Shown: piece by piece, positions 36,292 to 45,253 of the stretch
Numbering within the stretch: position 1 is the first letter of the stretch
How the letters are laid out: each line of letters begins with the position of its first letter
Source: Pseudomonas lalucatii
Lineage (GTDB): Bacteria; Pseudomonadota; Gammaproteobacteria; Pseudomonadales; Pseudomonadaceae
NCBI RefSeq assembly: GCF_018398425.1
Contig: NZ_JADPMV010000001.1
Span: 868,001 to 932,000, forward strand
DNA length: 64,000 nt
Direction: 5' to 3'
Notes under the pieces: model-generated
Told to the model about the DNA's origin: nothing
What the model saw: only the letters and a program-made list of their open reading frames with translations
The model's database searches: none
Position numbers and translations under genes: made by a program

Positions 36292-37791
36292 ATGCACCTA
36301 GTCGGTTACGCCTGGCTACGCGAAGCCATGCAGTTGTCTGCATTCCCCTTGCGCCTGCCAGCCATTGTGCAACCTGTCACTCGCTTGAAGAAGATAGGCC
36401 AGACCTTGGCTGTACCACCTGCCACCGCGCCGGGAGCCGATGATTTGCTCGGCCACATTCTATTTGCCCTGAAGCACGAGGGGATCAATCTTGCCATTCT
36501 GGCCCAGGCTCTCCCCAAGATACCAGTCACAACCCTGGAGAATGCCCTGCAAGAGGCGCCCAACGGTATCTACATTCGCAAGGCGTGCTATCTGAGGGAA
36601 GCGTTTACTGGCGAGGAGGTTCCTCAGCATGCGCCGGTTCGAGGCGCCTTCGTACCGCTCTTCGATCCCAGGCACTACGTGACCCGCCCGGGAGCGAGAA
36701 ACTCGCGATGGAGGGTTGAGTTCAACGGCCTCGGCAACATGCACTACTGCGCCACCGTGGAAAGAACCACCAGGCTGAACGAGCTTCAGGAACACGACAT
36801 TCTTGGCCGGGCAAAAGCCTTCATGGAGTCCCTGCCACCGATCATGATGGATCGGGCGATCAACTGGGCCTATTTACATGAGACCAAGGACTCGTTCGCT
36901 ATCGAACGCGAAGCGCCGAGCGAGGACAAGTCGCGGCGATTTATTCAACTGCTACGCCAGGCACATGAGCGACAGCCTCTGACCGAGGAGTATCTGGTGG
37001 CGTTGCAGAACGCCACAGTATCGAACCCTTATGATCTAGCTGCGGCATTCAGGCACGAACAAAACCACCTCGCAGGAGCGCTTCAGGGGGCTGCGGGGGT
37101 AACTTACGTTCCCCCATCACCAGAGCTGTGCCGCGAATTGATGGAAAGCCTCATGCAGTTTGCGAATGAGGCACCCAGCCAGATCGACCCGCTGGTAGCA
37201 GCTGGAATCATCTCCTTCGGTTTCGTATTCCTCCACCCCTTCATGGATGGAAACGGACGCCTTTCCCGATTCTTGATCCACCAGGCACTTTGCCGGGCAG
37301 GTGCCTTGGAGAACGGCCTTCTACTTCCAGTGTCAGTGGCTATGAAACGTGAGGAGCGCCTGTATCTGGAGGCCTTGCAGGGATTCTCCCGCCCAGCCCG
37401 GGATTTTTGGGATGTGCAATGGATCGACTTTGGCAAGTTAACTTTCGACTTCCGAGGCGATGCGGCGATTTACCGCTATTGGGACGCAACTGCCTGCGTC
37501 ATCTTCACCATGGAAATGGCTCAGCACGCCCTAGAGGTCGAACTCCGGGAAGAAGCCGCTTTCCTAGAGTGCTACGACAAGGTCTACAGGACTGTGGATG
37601 AGCGGTTCGACATCCGCGGCAGCGACTTGGCTAATCTGGTGATGATGTGCCTGACCAATGATGGCTTTGTTTCAAAACACCGCCGTAAGCAATACCAGTA
37701 CACGGTCCCCACTGAAGCCTTCGACTACATCGAACAGATTGCCCAACAAGTACTTTGCGAGCAACGTGCAGCTCAAGAAGAACGCCCATGA
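36292..37791 (+). CDS. Fic-domain protein (putative AMP transferase)
   Basis: A 499-residue Fic protein expected to attach AMP (or another nucleotide group) to a protein hydroxyl. The catalytic motif HPFMDGNGRLSR at 315-326 is complete. An inhibitory-helix-like segment, SFAIER, is at 201-206 before the Fic core, so self-inhibition of the N-terminal type is plausible, though R206 replaces the usual Gly/Asn. The last 110 residues form a winged-helix-like region. Codon use and G+C are lower than in flanking core genes. It sits alone behind an inverted repeat in the integrase-linked island. Targets unknown; toxin, defence or host-manipulation roles are all possible. Confidence 0.88.
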   Translation: MHLVGYAWLREAMQLSAFPLRLPAIVQPVTRLKKIGQTLAVPPATAPGADDLLGHILFALKHEGINLAILAQALPKIPVTTLENALQEAPNGIYIRKACYLREAFTGEEVPQHAPVRGAFVPLFDPRHYVTRPGARNSRWRVEFNGLGNMHYCATVERTTRLNELQEHDILGRAKAFMESLPPIMMDRAINWAYLHETKDSFAIEREAPSEDKSRRFIQLLRQAHERQPLTEEYLVALQNATVSNPYDLAAAFRHEQNHLAGALQGAAGVTYVPPSPELCRELMESLMQFANEAPSQIDPLVAAGIISFGFVFLHPFMDGNGRLSRFLIHQALCRAGALENGLLLPVSVAMKREERLYLEALQGFSRPARDFWDVQWIDFGKLTFDFRGDAAIYRYWDATACVIFTMEMAQHALEVELREEAAFLECYDKVYRTVDERFDIRGSDLANLVMMCLTNDGFVSKHRRKQYQYTVPTEAFDYIEQIAQQVLCEQRAAQEERP

Positions 37792-37940
37792 TCGTATCTA
37801 CTAAGCCGTAGCTGAGCGGAACAAAAAGTAGACGGAAAAATAACAGTCGGCTCTGCGGAAGCCATCCAGCACTATCTATACGTGGTTTTTAAGAGCTATA
37901 TTAATAGGATACTACCCACATACGAAAGGAAAGATGCCAC

Positions 37941-38300
37941 ATGTCAAAACTTGCCGAATTTCGTGCCCTTGAACAGCAGCTGGCCGCTCAACTGGCAGAA
38001 CTGGAAGCACTCAAGAAAGACGATGGCCTGAAAAAGGAAATGGAGTTTGAGGAAAAGCTTCGCGCCTTGATGTCGAAATACGACAAGAGCCTGCGCGATA
38101 TCATCGCCATCCTTGACCCGCAAACCAAAGTTACCAAACCCGCGAAGCAGGATGCCGGGCCGCGCCGACCTCGCCAAGTAAAGCGCTACAAGAATCCCAA
38201 GACAGGTGAGGTTGTGGAAACCAAGGGTGGCAACCACAAAATCCTGAAAGCCTGGAAAGAAGAGTTCGGCGCCGACGTGGTTGAGGGCTGGCTGCAGTAG
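37941..38300 (+). CDS. MvaT-family H-NS-like xenogeneic silencer
   Basis: A 119-residue MvaT/MvaU-type nucleoid protein. An N-terminal coiled coil for oligomerisation (about 1-60; LKKEMEFEEKLRALMSKYDKSLRDI) is joined by a basic linker to the AT-hook-like DNA-binding domain VKRYKNPKTGEVVETKGGNH (about 75-115). AAGGAAAG lies 7 nt before the ATG. Pseudomonas MvaT silences A+T-rich foreign DNA. A copy inside a mobile island is probably an accessory paralogue, like Pmr of pCAR1, which may silence the island's own genes. Confidence 0.92.
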   Translation: MSKLAEFRALEQQLAAQLAELEALKKDDGLKKEMEFEEKLRALMSKYDKSLRDIIAILDPQTKVTKPAKQDAGPRRPRQVKRYKNPKTGEVVETKGGNHKILKAWKEEFGADVVEGWLQ

Positions 38301-38316
38301 CACCAACACGCCCAAA

Positions 38317-38339
38317 GGCGCCGTATTTCCTACGGCGCC
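38317..38339 (+). terminator. hairpin after the mvaT-like gene
   Basis: Perfect stem GGCGCCGTA/TACGGCGCC with a 5-nt loop, 17 bp after the stop codon. No T-run follows, so termination is uncertain. Confidence 0.4.
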
Positions 38340-38453
38340 AATGCCCCGCCTCAGAGACGCCCTTTCCCTCGCCTGCCTGCGACACAGCTGGTTTGCCTCT
38401 AGAAACGTTGCCCCTAGGCTGGACCCACTGGAGTTGTGCGGTGGCACGGAGCG

Positions 38454-38738
38454 ATGAAAACACTGTTTTTGCTGATGGCGCAGTACGAAGGGCAGGCAAT
38501 AGTCCCACTCGATCGAGTTTGTCAGGACTATTTTTCACACCTCAGCCCCGAGATGTTCCAGCGCAAGGCTTTGCAAGGCGCACTGCCCATCCCTATCGTG
38601 CGCATGGAACCAAGCCAAAAGTCTGCCAAGGGCGTGCACCTTGAGGATCTAGCCGCTTATCTCGACGCCCAGCGACTAGAGGCGATCAGGGAGCGGGATC
38701 AACTCAGCGGCGGCCGCCGCGCCGGGAGAGCCCGTTGA
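38454..38738 (+). CDS. PrtN-like pyocin activator family protein
   Basis: 94 residues matching the pyocin-activator (PrtN) family: TLFLLMAQYEGQAIVPLDRV, LPIPIVRMEPSQKSAKGVHL and DLAAYLDAQR. The ATG at 38454 follows GGAG. In P. aeruginosa PrtN activates pyocin genes after DNA damage. Homologues on islands are thought to act as local regulators or excision factors beside integrase genes. The 3' end overlaps the convergent integrase gene by 35 bp, which supports a function linked to integration. No pyocin structural genes are in the window. Confidence 0.8.
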   Translation: MKTLFLLMAQYEGQAIVPLDRVCQDYFSHLSPEMFQRKALQGALPIPIVRMEPSQKSAKGVHLEDLAAYLDAQRLEAIRERDQLSGGRRAGRAR

Positions 38739-39855
38739 GCGTACGATCACCAAACTTTACGCTTGATGCCAGTACCTTCGGCAACCATTTCCATCCGTTA
38801 TAGGGATCGCCGCGCCCATTCAGGTGGGTATAGCGTCGCAACGAATTCCAGTCCCTATGACCAGAAACACTTGCCACACGAGGGATATCCCACCCCATTT
38901 GGAATAGCCGACTGACGCCGTCGTGGCGAAGGTCGTGAAAGTGCAAGTCCTTAATTCCAGCACACTCGCAAGCTCGACTCCAGGCGGTGGACACCGACTC
39001 ACTGTTGTAAGGGAAAATTTCGTCGCATAAACGCGGCATGCTCTGCACGATTGACCAGGCTTCGTCAGGCAGATGACACCAGACGTTGTTGCCGATCTTG
39101 TCGCCCGGGTTCTTCATGTCCCGCACCATCACCGACTGCCGAGACCCATCGAGATCATCCCAGCGGATACGACAGATTTCCTCCTGTCGCCTAGTGGAAA
39201 ATATGGCGAAGCATGACACCTTCAACATATTGATAGACGTTGGTCGAGCCTCGAGAACCCTCTCAAACTCTGCAAATATCAAATTCAGCTCATTCAGCGT
39301 CGGTCGGCGATCGCGTTCGCGACTCTTCAGCTTGTAGCCCAACTTGGTCAGCACTTTCCGCGCATCCGCCATCGCATGCGGGTCGATCTCGCACCCCCAA
39401 GCAGGACGGGCTACGGATAGCACGGCGCCGAGATGGGCAAGGTCATTGCCCGCGGTCTGCGGCCGGACGCCACCACCCTCGTCACTCATGCGCCATAGGG
39501 CGTAGTCCACCAGCACCTGAGCGCTCACCCGGCGATCCTCGCACTCACCCAGATAGGTCTTGGCGATGGCCTCGAGAGTCGCCTTCTTGGTCTTGCCGAT
39601 AGGCCTGGCTTTGCCGTATTCCTCAAGATATCTCTCGATCATAGAGGCCACAGTGGTGCCCGAGAAATTCGCCCGCTCGATAGCACCTGGCTCATCCAAT
39701 TCGGTCTCGCGACGCTTGGCCCAGGCTTGCGCGGCCTGCTTGCGGGCGAAAGTCTGGCTCTCTTGGTAGACTTGCATGCCGTTTTTCTTGATACGGATCT
39801 GCGCGGTATAGCGGAGCGAGCCGTCCGCGCTCTTTCGGGCTCGAATGGTTGCCAC
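38704..39855 (-). CDS. tyrosine recombinase / dusA-type island integrase
   Basis: Site-specific integrase of about 383 residues. SAM-like core-binding domain (about 65-160), catalytic domain with the first arginine at R222/R223 (STRRQEEICRI), H307-x-x-R310 (HFHDLRHDG), H333 (SGHRDW) and nucleophile Y342 (LRRYTH): all residues are present. I prefer the GTG at 39855, with AGGAGG 10 nt upstream, giving MATIRARKS; the frame is open 17 codons further. It points away from dusA, 117 bp from its start. Integrases next to dusA form a known group that uses the 5' end of dusA as attachment site. Confidence 0.9.
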   Translation of the reverse strand: MATIRARKSADGSLRYTAQIRIKKNGMQVYQESQTFARKQAAQAWAKRRETELDEPGAIERANFSGTTVASMIERYLEEYGKARPIGKTKKATLEAIAKTYLGECEDRRVSAQVLVDYALWRMSDEGGGVRPQTAGNDLAHLGAVLSVARPAWGCEIDPHAMADARKVLTKLGYKLKSRERDRRPTLNELNLIFAEFERVLEARPTSINMLKVSCFAIFSTRRQEEICRIRWDDLDGSRQSVMVRDMKNPGDKIGNNVWCHLPDEAWSIVQSMPRLCDEIFPYNSESVSTAWSRACECAGIKDLHFHDLRHDGVSRLFQMGWDIPRVASVSGHRDWNSLRRYTHLNGRGDPYNGWKWLPKVLASSVKFGDRTLNGLSRRGGRR

Positions 39856-39972
39856 AGTGGTACGCCCTCCTGGCCGGTGGTACAAACGAACTTTGCGGTG
39901 GTACATTTTACCACCACCTCAAGAAAAACGCTCTGAAAGCCCCGAAAACCCGGCGGAAACGCGACCAGCCCA

Positions 39973-40983
39973 ATGCCTCTAGAATCAGCCTCAACACCAG
40001 CAACCACGCGCCCTTCCCTGTCTCGCCGCTTCTCCGTGGCGCCGATGATGGATTGGACCGACCGGCACTGCCGGTTCTTCCTGCGGCAACTGTCCACGCA
40101 CACCCTGCTCTATACCGAGATGGTCACCACCGGCGCCTTGCTGCACGGCGACAGTGCGCGCTTCCTGCGCCACGACGAGGCGGAATATCCCCTGGCCCTG
40201 CAGCTGGGCGGCAGCGTGCCGGCGGAACTGGCGGCCTGCGCCAGGCTGGCCGAGGCCGCCGGCTACGACGAGGTCAACCTGAACGTCGGCTGCCCCAGTG
40301 ACCGGGTGCAGAACAACATGATCGGTGCCTGCCTGATGGCCCACCCGGCGCTGGTCGCCGAGTGCGTCAAGGCCATGCGCGATGCGGTGAGCATTCCGGT
40401 CACGGTCAAGCACCGTATCGGCATCGACGGGCGCGACAGTTATGCCGAGCTATGCGACTTCGTCGGCCAAGTATGCGAAGCCGGCTGCGAGAGCTTCACC
40501 GTGCACGCGCGCATCGCCATCCTCTCCGGCCTGTCGCCGAAGGAGAACCGCGAGGTGCCACCGCTGCGCTACGAGGTGGCGGCGCAAATCAAACGCGACT
40601 TCCCGGATCTGGAGATCATCCTCAACGGCGGCATCAAGACGCTGGATGAGTGCCGGAGCCACCTGCAGACCTTCGACGGTGTGATGCTCGGCCGCGAGGC
40701 CTACCACAACCCCTACCTGCTGGCGCAGGTGGATCGACAGCTGTTCGGCTCAGAGGCGCCGGCACTGAGCCGCTTCGAGGCCATGCAATCGATGCGCGAC
40801 TATATCGCCGCGCACCTGGCCGAAGGCGGCAGCATGCACCACATCACCCGCCACATGCTCGGCCTGGCCCAGGGCTTCAAGGGCGCACGGCGCTTCCGCC
40901 AGCTGCTATCGGTGGACATCCACAAGACCGCCGAGCCCCTGGCGCTGTTCGATCAGGCCGCGCTCTTGCTGCAAGGCCACTAG
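39973..40983 (+). CDS. dusA: tRNA-dihydrouridine synthase A
   Basis: FMN-dependent enzyme that reduces uridines 20 and 20a in the tRNA D-loop. 336 residues with the hallmark APMMDWTDRHCRFFLRQL (about 23-40), NLNVGCPSDRVQNNMIGACL containing the catalytic cysteine, VKHRIGID, and the FMN-phosphate segment ILNGGIKT...GVMLGREAYHNPY. The length is normal, so an integration event at its 5' end has kept the reading frame. Start of the conserved core block dusA-tal-rssC-rssB. Confidence 0.95.
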   Translation: MPLESASTPATTRPSLSRRFSVAPMMDWTDRHCRFFLRQLSTHTLLYTEMVTTGALLHGDSARFLRHDEAEYPLALQLGGSVPAELAACARLAEAAGYDEVNLNVGCPSDRVQNNMIGACLMAHPALVAECVKAMRDAVSIPVTVKHRIGIDGRDSYAELCDFVGQVCEAGCESFTVHARIAILSGLSPKENREVPPLRYEVAAQIKRDFPDLEIILNGGIKTLDECRSHLQTFDGVMLGREAYHNPYLLAQVDRQLFGSEAPALSRFEAMQSMRDYIAAHLAEGGSMHHITRHMLGLAQGFKGARRFRQLLSVDIHKTAEPLALFDQAALLLQGH

Positions 40984-41047
40984 TCGCCGTTGAGCCGCTC
41001 AAGCGGCTCGGGTAAGGTCATGGCATCTGCAACGACAAGGCCGCGTC

Positions 41048-41974
41048 ATGACCTCCAAGCTGGATCAACTCAAGCAGTTCACTACCGTAGTCGCCGACAC
41101 CGGCGACCTCGATGCCATCGCCCGACTGAAGCCGGTCGACGCCACCACCAACCCTTCCCTGCTGCTCAAGGCCGCGGGCATGCCGCGCTACGCCGAGCTG
41201 CTGCGCAGCGCCGTCTCCGCCAGCGATGGCGACCTCGACCTGGCCTGCGACCGCTTCGCCGTGGCGGTCGGCCAGGAGATTCTCAAGGTGATTCCCGGGC
41301 GCATCTCCACCGAGGTGGATGCGCGCCTGTCGTTCGACACCCAGGCCACCCTGCGCCGCGCCGAACGCCTGATCGAACTGTACGAACAGGCCGGCATCGG
41401 CCGCGAGCGGGTGCTGATCAAGATCGCAGCGACCTGGGAGGGCATCCGCGCCGCCGAGCAGCTGGAGAAGGCCGGCATCCAGTGCAACCTGACCCTGCTG
41501 TTCGCCTTCGCCCAGGCCCAGGCCTGCGCCGAAGCCGGAGTATTCCTGATCTCGCCCTTTGTGGGGCGCATCTACGACTGGTACAAGAAGGCCGAGGGCC
41601 GCGACTTCGTCGGCGCGGAAGATCCCGGCGTACAGTCGGTCACGCGCATCTACGACTACTACAAGGCCAACGGCTACTCGACCGTGGTAATGGGCGCCAG
41701 CTTCCGCAACCTCGGCCAGATCGAGCAGCTGGCCGGCTGCGATCGCCTGACCATCAGCCCGGAACTGCTGCAGCAACTGGCCGACGACCAGGCCCCGCTG
41801 CAGCGCATGCTGGGCAGCGACAGCGCCGCCGAGCCCCGCGATTCAATGGACGAGGCCCGGTTCCGCTGGGCACTCAACGAGGACGCCATGGCCACGGAAA
41901 AACTCGCCGAGGGCATTCGTCTGTTCGCCCGCGACCAGGAGAAACTGGAAAGCCTGCTGGCCGGCCTGGCCTGA
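41048..41974 (+). CDS. tal: Transaldolase
   Basis: Pentose-phosphate-pathway enzyme that moves dihydroxyacetone between sedoheptulose 7-phosphate and glyceraldehyde 3-phosphate. 308 residues, TalB type: [13 protein letters not shown] near the start, Schiff-base lysine in [12 protein letters not shown] (about residue 125-136), and [20 protein letters not shown]. Immediately downstream of dusA, as I remember for P. aeruginosa. Confidence 0.95.
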   Translation: MTSKLDQLKQFTTVVADTGDLDAIARLKPVDATTNPSLLLKAAGMPRYAELLRSAVSASDGDLDLACDRFAVAVGQEILKVIPGRISTEVDARLSFDTQATLRRAERLIELYEQAGIGRERVLIKIAATWEGIRAAEQLEKAGIQCNLTLLFAFAQAQACAEAGVFLISPFVGRIYDWYKKAEGRDFVGAEDPGVQSVTRIYDYYKANGYSTVVMGASFRNLGQIEQLAGCDRLTISPELLQQLADDQAPLQRMLGSDSAAEPRDSMDEARFRWALNEDAMATEKLAEGIRLFARDQEKLESLLAGLA

Positions 41975-41981
41975 ACGTACT

Positions 41982-42012
41982 GCGGGGCGCCGACTCGCAT
42001 CGGACGCCCCGC
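41982..42012. terminator. hairpin between convergent tal and rssC
   Basis: GCGGGGCG/CGCCCCGC stem with an extended imperfect inner pairing, between the two converging stops. No long T-run. Confidence 0.5.
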
Positions 42013-42035
42013 CACAGTGTGCAGAGGGCTCGCGC

Positions 42036-42530
42036 TCAGCGATGTTCGAGGGCGCTGACCAAGTCGTGGAAGGCTTCGCGATTGGACTCGTTCAGCCCCA
42101 TGAGGATGCGGTGCGCCTCCAGCACCTTGGCCCGCACGACCTCCTCCGACTGATCCTGCGACGGCAGGTCGGCCAGGCATTCCGGACAGGGGATCGGCTT
42201 GTTGACGATATTGAACACCTGATCGAAGCCCATCGACTGCAGCAGGCGGGTGATGTCCGCGTGGGTGGTGACCACGGTCGGCAGCAGGCCGATCTTCTGC
42301 CGCGAGAGGATCGACAGCTTCGCCAGCAGGCCCAGGGTCGTACTGTCGATGCTGCGGGTTTCCGTCAGGTCGATGACGATGGCGGAGAAATTCAGCGCGC
42401 TGAAGATCTTCTCGATGGTGGCGTCCAGCGCCGAGCAGAGGGTCAAACGCACCTCGCCGACAAACTTCAGGACGAAGGTGCCGTCCTGTTCGGCGAATTG
42501 GATTCTACCGGGGCTCATCCCAGGATTCAT
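42036..42530 (-). CDS. rssC: STAS-domain anti-sigma-factor antagonist (RssC-like)
   Basis: A 164-residue STAS protein. The anti-anti-sigma fold (about 8-105) contains IDLTETRSIDSTTLGLLAKL, with the serine/threonine that is phosphorylated in SpoIIAA-like proteins. About 55 residues follow with two cysteine pairs (CPEC near 120). Its start overlaps the stop of the RssB-type gene by 4 bp, so the pair is co-translated. In Pseudomonas this partner is dephosphorylated by RssB and influences RpoS levels, as I recall. Confidence 0.85.
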   Translation of the reverse strand: MNPGMSPGRIQFAEQDGTFVLKFVGEVRLTLCSALDATIEKIFSALNFSAIVIDLTETRSIDSTTLGLLAKLSILSRQKIGLLPTVVTTHADITRLLQSMGFDQVFNIVNKPIPCPECLADLPSQDQSEEVVRAKVLEAHRILMGLNESNREAFHDLVSALEHR

Positions 42531-43711
42531 GCAAGGTTCCTGCTTAACACCAGCAAGGCGATATCATCCGGCATATCCTCCAGATTGGCCAGCCCGAGCA
42601 CTTGGCGCAACCCGTCCAGGGTGCCCCCCGCCGAGGCGACCAGTTCCGGCAGAGCGGTTTCCTTTTCCTTCAGGGTATCGCCCGGCAACAGATCGAGAAT
42701 TCCGTCCGACAGCAGCGTCAGGCTGAACGACTCGGGCAGCTCGAGCACATGGTCGCTGTAGTCGGCCTCCTCGAACAGGCCTACCGGCAGGCCGCGGCCG
42801 TTCAGGTACTGCGCCTTGCCCTCGCTGAACAGCACCGGCAGCGGCAGATGGCCGCCGATGCTGTAATGCAGCTGGCCGCTCTGCTCGTCGATCACCCCGC
42901 CGAGCATGGTCACATGCTTGCCCAGCTTGCAGTTGATCAAGCCGCGGTTGATATGACCAAGTACCTCGGACGGCTTGAACTGGCGCAAGCGCCCACCGCG
43001 CCGCGACTCGTAGAGCAGCCGCGTGGTCATGAACTTCAGCAGCACGGTGACGAAGGCCGAGGATGCTCCGTGACCGGAAACATCGGCGAGATAGAAGGCC
43101 ACGCGTCGCTCATCGACCCGGAAGTAGTCGACGAAATCACCGGACAGATAGAGCGACGGGATGATCTGGTGGGCGAACTGCAGGCCATCGACCTGCCATG
43201 GGGTGACCGGCAGCATGTTGATCTGCACCTGGCGCCCGGCGTTCTGGTCCTCCTGCAGCAGGTGCAGGCTGGCTTCCAGCTCGCGGTTGGCGGCCTCCAG
43301 CTTCTCGCGGTAGCGCTGGTTCTCCTGACGCAGGTGCGCACGATCCAGGGCGCGGCGCACCGAATGTTCCAGCACCGCGAGGTCTTCCAGGGGCTTGATC
43401 AGGTAGTCGGCGGCGCCCAGGCGCAGGGCCTCGACCGCATCGGTCATGACCCCCGCGCCGGAGACCACGATGACCGGCGTCTCCACGCCCAGCGCATTGA
43501 TGCGGCGGATCAACTCCAGACCATCGACCTGGGGCATGCGCAGGTCGCAGACCACCACATCCGGCTGCTCGCGCTGAAACACTTCGAGGCCCTGAAGGCC
43601 ATTGGCGGCCTGCAGGACGTTGAAACCACTGTCTTCCAAATAGGCCGCGAGGCTCGCGCGCACTACTTCGTCGTCATCGATGATCAGCAGTGTGGCACTG
43701 GTTTTGTGCAT
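42527..43711 (-). CDS. rssB: RssB-type response regulator with PP2C phosphatase output
   Basis: Receiver domain (about 6-125, phosphoacceptor D56 in VVVCDLRMP), a coiled-coil linker (130-170) and a SpoIIE/PP2C-like phosphatase domain (about 185-390; SGDFVDYF, LADVSGHGASSAF, SDGILDLL, DDIALLV). It acts with the STAS protein encoded just downstream; Pseudomonas RssB controls stationary-phase sigma factor stability. The ATG at 43711 is preferred to an in-frame TTG five codons earlier. Confidence 0.9.
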   Translation of the reverse strand: MHKTSATLLIIDDDEVVRASLAAYLEDSGFNVLQAANGLQGLEVFQREQPDVVVCDLRMPQVDGLELIRRINALGVETPVIVVSGAGVMTDAVEALRLGAADYLIKPLEDLAVLEHSVRRALDRAHLRQENQRYREKLEAANRELEASLHLLQEDQNAGRQVQINMLPVTPWQVDGLQFAHQIIPSLYLSGDFVDYFRVDERRVAFYLADVSGHGASSAFVTVLLKFMTTRLLYESRRGGRLRQFKPSEVLGHINRGLINCKLGKHVTMLGGVIDEQSGQLHYSIGGHLPLPVLFSEGKAQYLNGRGLPVGLFEEADYSDHVLELPESFSLTLLSDGILDLLPGDTLKEKETALPELVASAGGTLDGLRQVLGLANLEDMPDDIALLVLSRNLA

Positions 43712-43919
43712 GGGATATCCAGGCAAACTGCGCCGGGGATGGAGGTAAACGTCAGGTCGAAACCTGCCCGCGCATACTCGGTTCGCGTTAAGGCGCTGAC
43801 GGTACTCCCATCCTCTGCCCGATTCAAGCGCGCTCCGATCATCGCCCCGCGACTTTACACCCGAAATCGGCCGAGGTTATAAGGGCGGCAGGAGAGCGCC
43901 ACAATAAGAGGACGGGCCC

Positions 43920-44219
43920 ATGAGCCAAAGTGATCGTGACTACAGCGAAAAACGCGACTACATCCGCATGCGCCTGGAGGCGCCGGTCACCCTGCATGGC
44001 CCCGACGGGGAGATCCCGGCGCTGTGTCTCGACCTGTCGAGCACAGGCATGCAACTCGAGGCCGCGTCGGCGCTGAAGATGGGCGATCAGGTCCGGGTAC
44101 ACATCGCCTCCGAGCACAACGCACTCAAGGGGCTGGATGCCCAGGCCGAGGTCGTCAGGGTCAGCGAGCTGGACAACGGCCGCCAAGCCCTCGGCCTGGC
44201 GATCATCTCGATGAACTGA
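43920..44219 (+). CDS. PilZ-domain c-di-GMP-binding protein
   Basis: A 99-residue single-domain PilZ protein: the RxxxR-type arm KRDYIRMRL (about 11-19) and DLSSTGMQLE (D/NxSxxG), both needed for c-di-GMP binding. It is divergent from rssB. Effector partner unknown. Confidence 0.9.
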   Translation: MSQSDRDYSEKRDYIRMRLEAPVTLHGPDGEIPALCLDLSSTGMQLEAASALKMGDQVRVHIASEHNALKGLDAQAEVVRVSELDNGRQALGLAIISMN

Positions 44220-44242
44220 AGAAGAGTCTTTGGCGAGCAAGC

Positions 44243-44268
44243 AAAAGGCGGCCCAGGGCCGCCTTTTT
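44243..44268. terminator. bidirectional terminator, pilZ/mlaA
   Basis: AAAAGGCGGCCC-A-GGGCCGCCTTTTT hairpin between the convergent PilZ and mlaA genes, with A and T runs on both sides. Confidence 0.88.
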
Positions 44269-44293
44269 CAATGCATCCGTACCAGCAAGCTAC

Positions 44294-44995
44294 TCAGAAG
44301 TCGTCCTCGACCTGGCCGTCCTGCACCCGGAACTCGCGATTCTGCAGGTAGGCGTTGCGCACGAACAGGTACTTGTCGCCGCTGATCAGTCTCTCGGCGG
44401 ACAGCAGGCTGGCGCGGGTGTCGATGACGTCCACGCCACGGGTGAGGTTGCGCGTCGGCACATGCCCCATGTAGGGATAGGGCTCCAGGAAGGCGTCCGG
44501 CACCTTGCCGGCCGCGTCGCGGATGGTGCTCGGGCCGAGCAGCGGCAGCACTACATAGGGTCCGCTACCCAGCCCCCAGGCGCCGAGGGTCTGGCCGAAG
44601 TCCTCGTCGTTTCTCTGCAGCCCCATCTGGCTGGCGACGTCGAAGAAGCCGAGCAGGCCGAAGGTGGTGTTGAAGATCACCCGGCCGGTGTCCACACCGG
44701 CATCGTGGAACTTGCCCTGCAACAGGTCGTTGGCCAGGTTGCCGATATCGCCGAGGTTGCCGAAGACGTTATGCACACCGTCCTCGAGAAAGTCCGGGGT
44801 CACCGCCTGGTAACCCTGGGCCAAGGGCTTGAGCGCGTAGGTGTCGACAGTGTCGTTGAAGCGGAAGATGGCCCGGTTGAACCCTTCCCAGGGATCCTCC
44901 TCGGCCGCTTGCGCCGCCAGCGGAAGCAGCACCAGGCCGGCACACAGCATCAGGCGGCCCAGACGCTCAATCCAGTTCACTCCGAATACACACAT
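44294..44995 (-). CDS. mlaA: MlaA/VacJ phospholipid-transport protein
   Basis: Outer-membrane component of the Mla system that removes mislocalised phospholipids from the outer leaflet. About 233 residues: signal peptide (LMLCAGLVLLPLAAQA/AEE) and the VacJ domain (DPWEGFNRAIFRFND, DVASQMGLQRNDEDFGQTLG, GPYVVLPLLGPSTIRDA). The ATG at 44995 has AAGGAG 8 nt upstream. No lipobox cysteine follows the signal peptide, unlike E. coli MlaA. Confidence 0.92.
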   Translation of the reverse strand: MCVFGVNWIERLGRLMLCAGLVLLPLAAQAAEEDPWEGFNRAIFRFNDTVDTYALKPLAQGYQAVTPDFLEDGVHNVFGNLGDIGNLANDLLQGKFHDAGVDTGRVIFNTTFGLLGFFDVASQMGLQRNDEDFGQTLGAWGLGSGPYVVLPLLGPSTIRDAAGKVPDAFLEPYPYMGHVPTRNLTRGVDVIDTRASLLSAERLISGDKYLFVRNAYLQNREFRVQDGQVEDDF

Positions 44996-45253
44996 CGCAG
45001 TCGCTCCTTGAGTACAAAACAGTGGGCAGCCCGCAGGCGGCCATCGAGGCCGCGCAGTATAAGGCCTACACCACCCTATAGGCAGCATAGCGGACCGCGG
45101 CCAGGCGAAATCCAGTACCGCCCACCACAGCGGCACGAGACGTCCGGCTCACGCGCTCGCCCACTCGGCGCCGAATGGCACGTCGCAAACCGGTCATCGC
45201 CTCGTCATCTTCGGCCGCTAACCTGGACTAGACCATCATCATGGATGACAGCC

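Noticed and set aside
40992..41009. GAGCCGC/GCGGCTC hairpin between dusA and tal
   Set aside because: Short stem without T-run, and tal may be transcribed from dusA; not enough support to call a terminator.
44024..45253. N-terminal extension of the HAD-like gene
   Set aside because: The frame is open far upstream but antisense to mlaA and not protein-like; the ATG at 45254 begins the domain.
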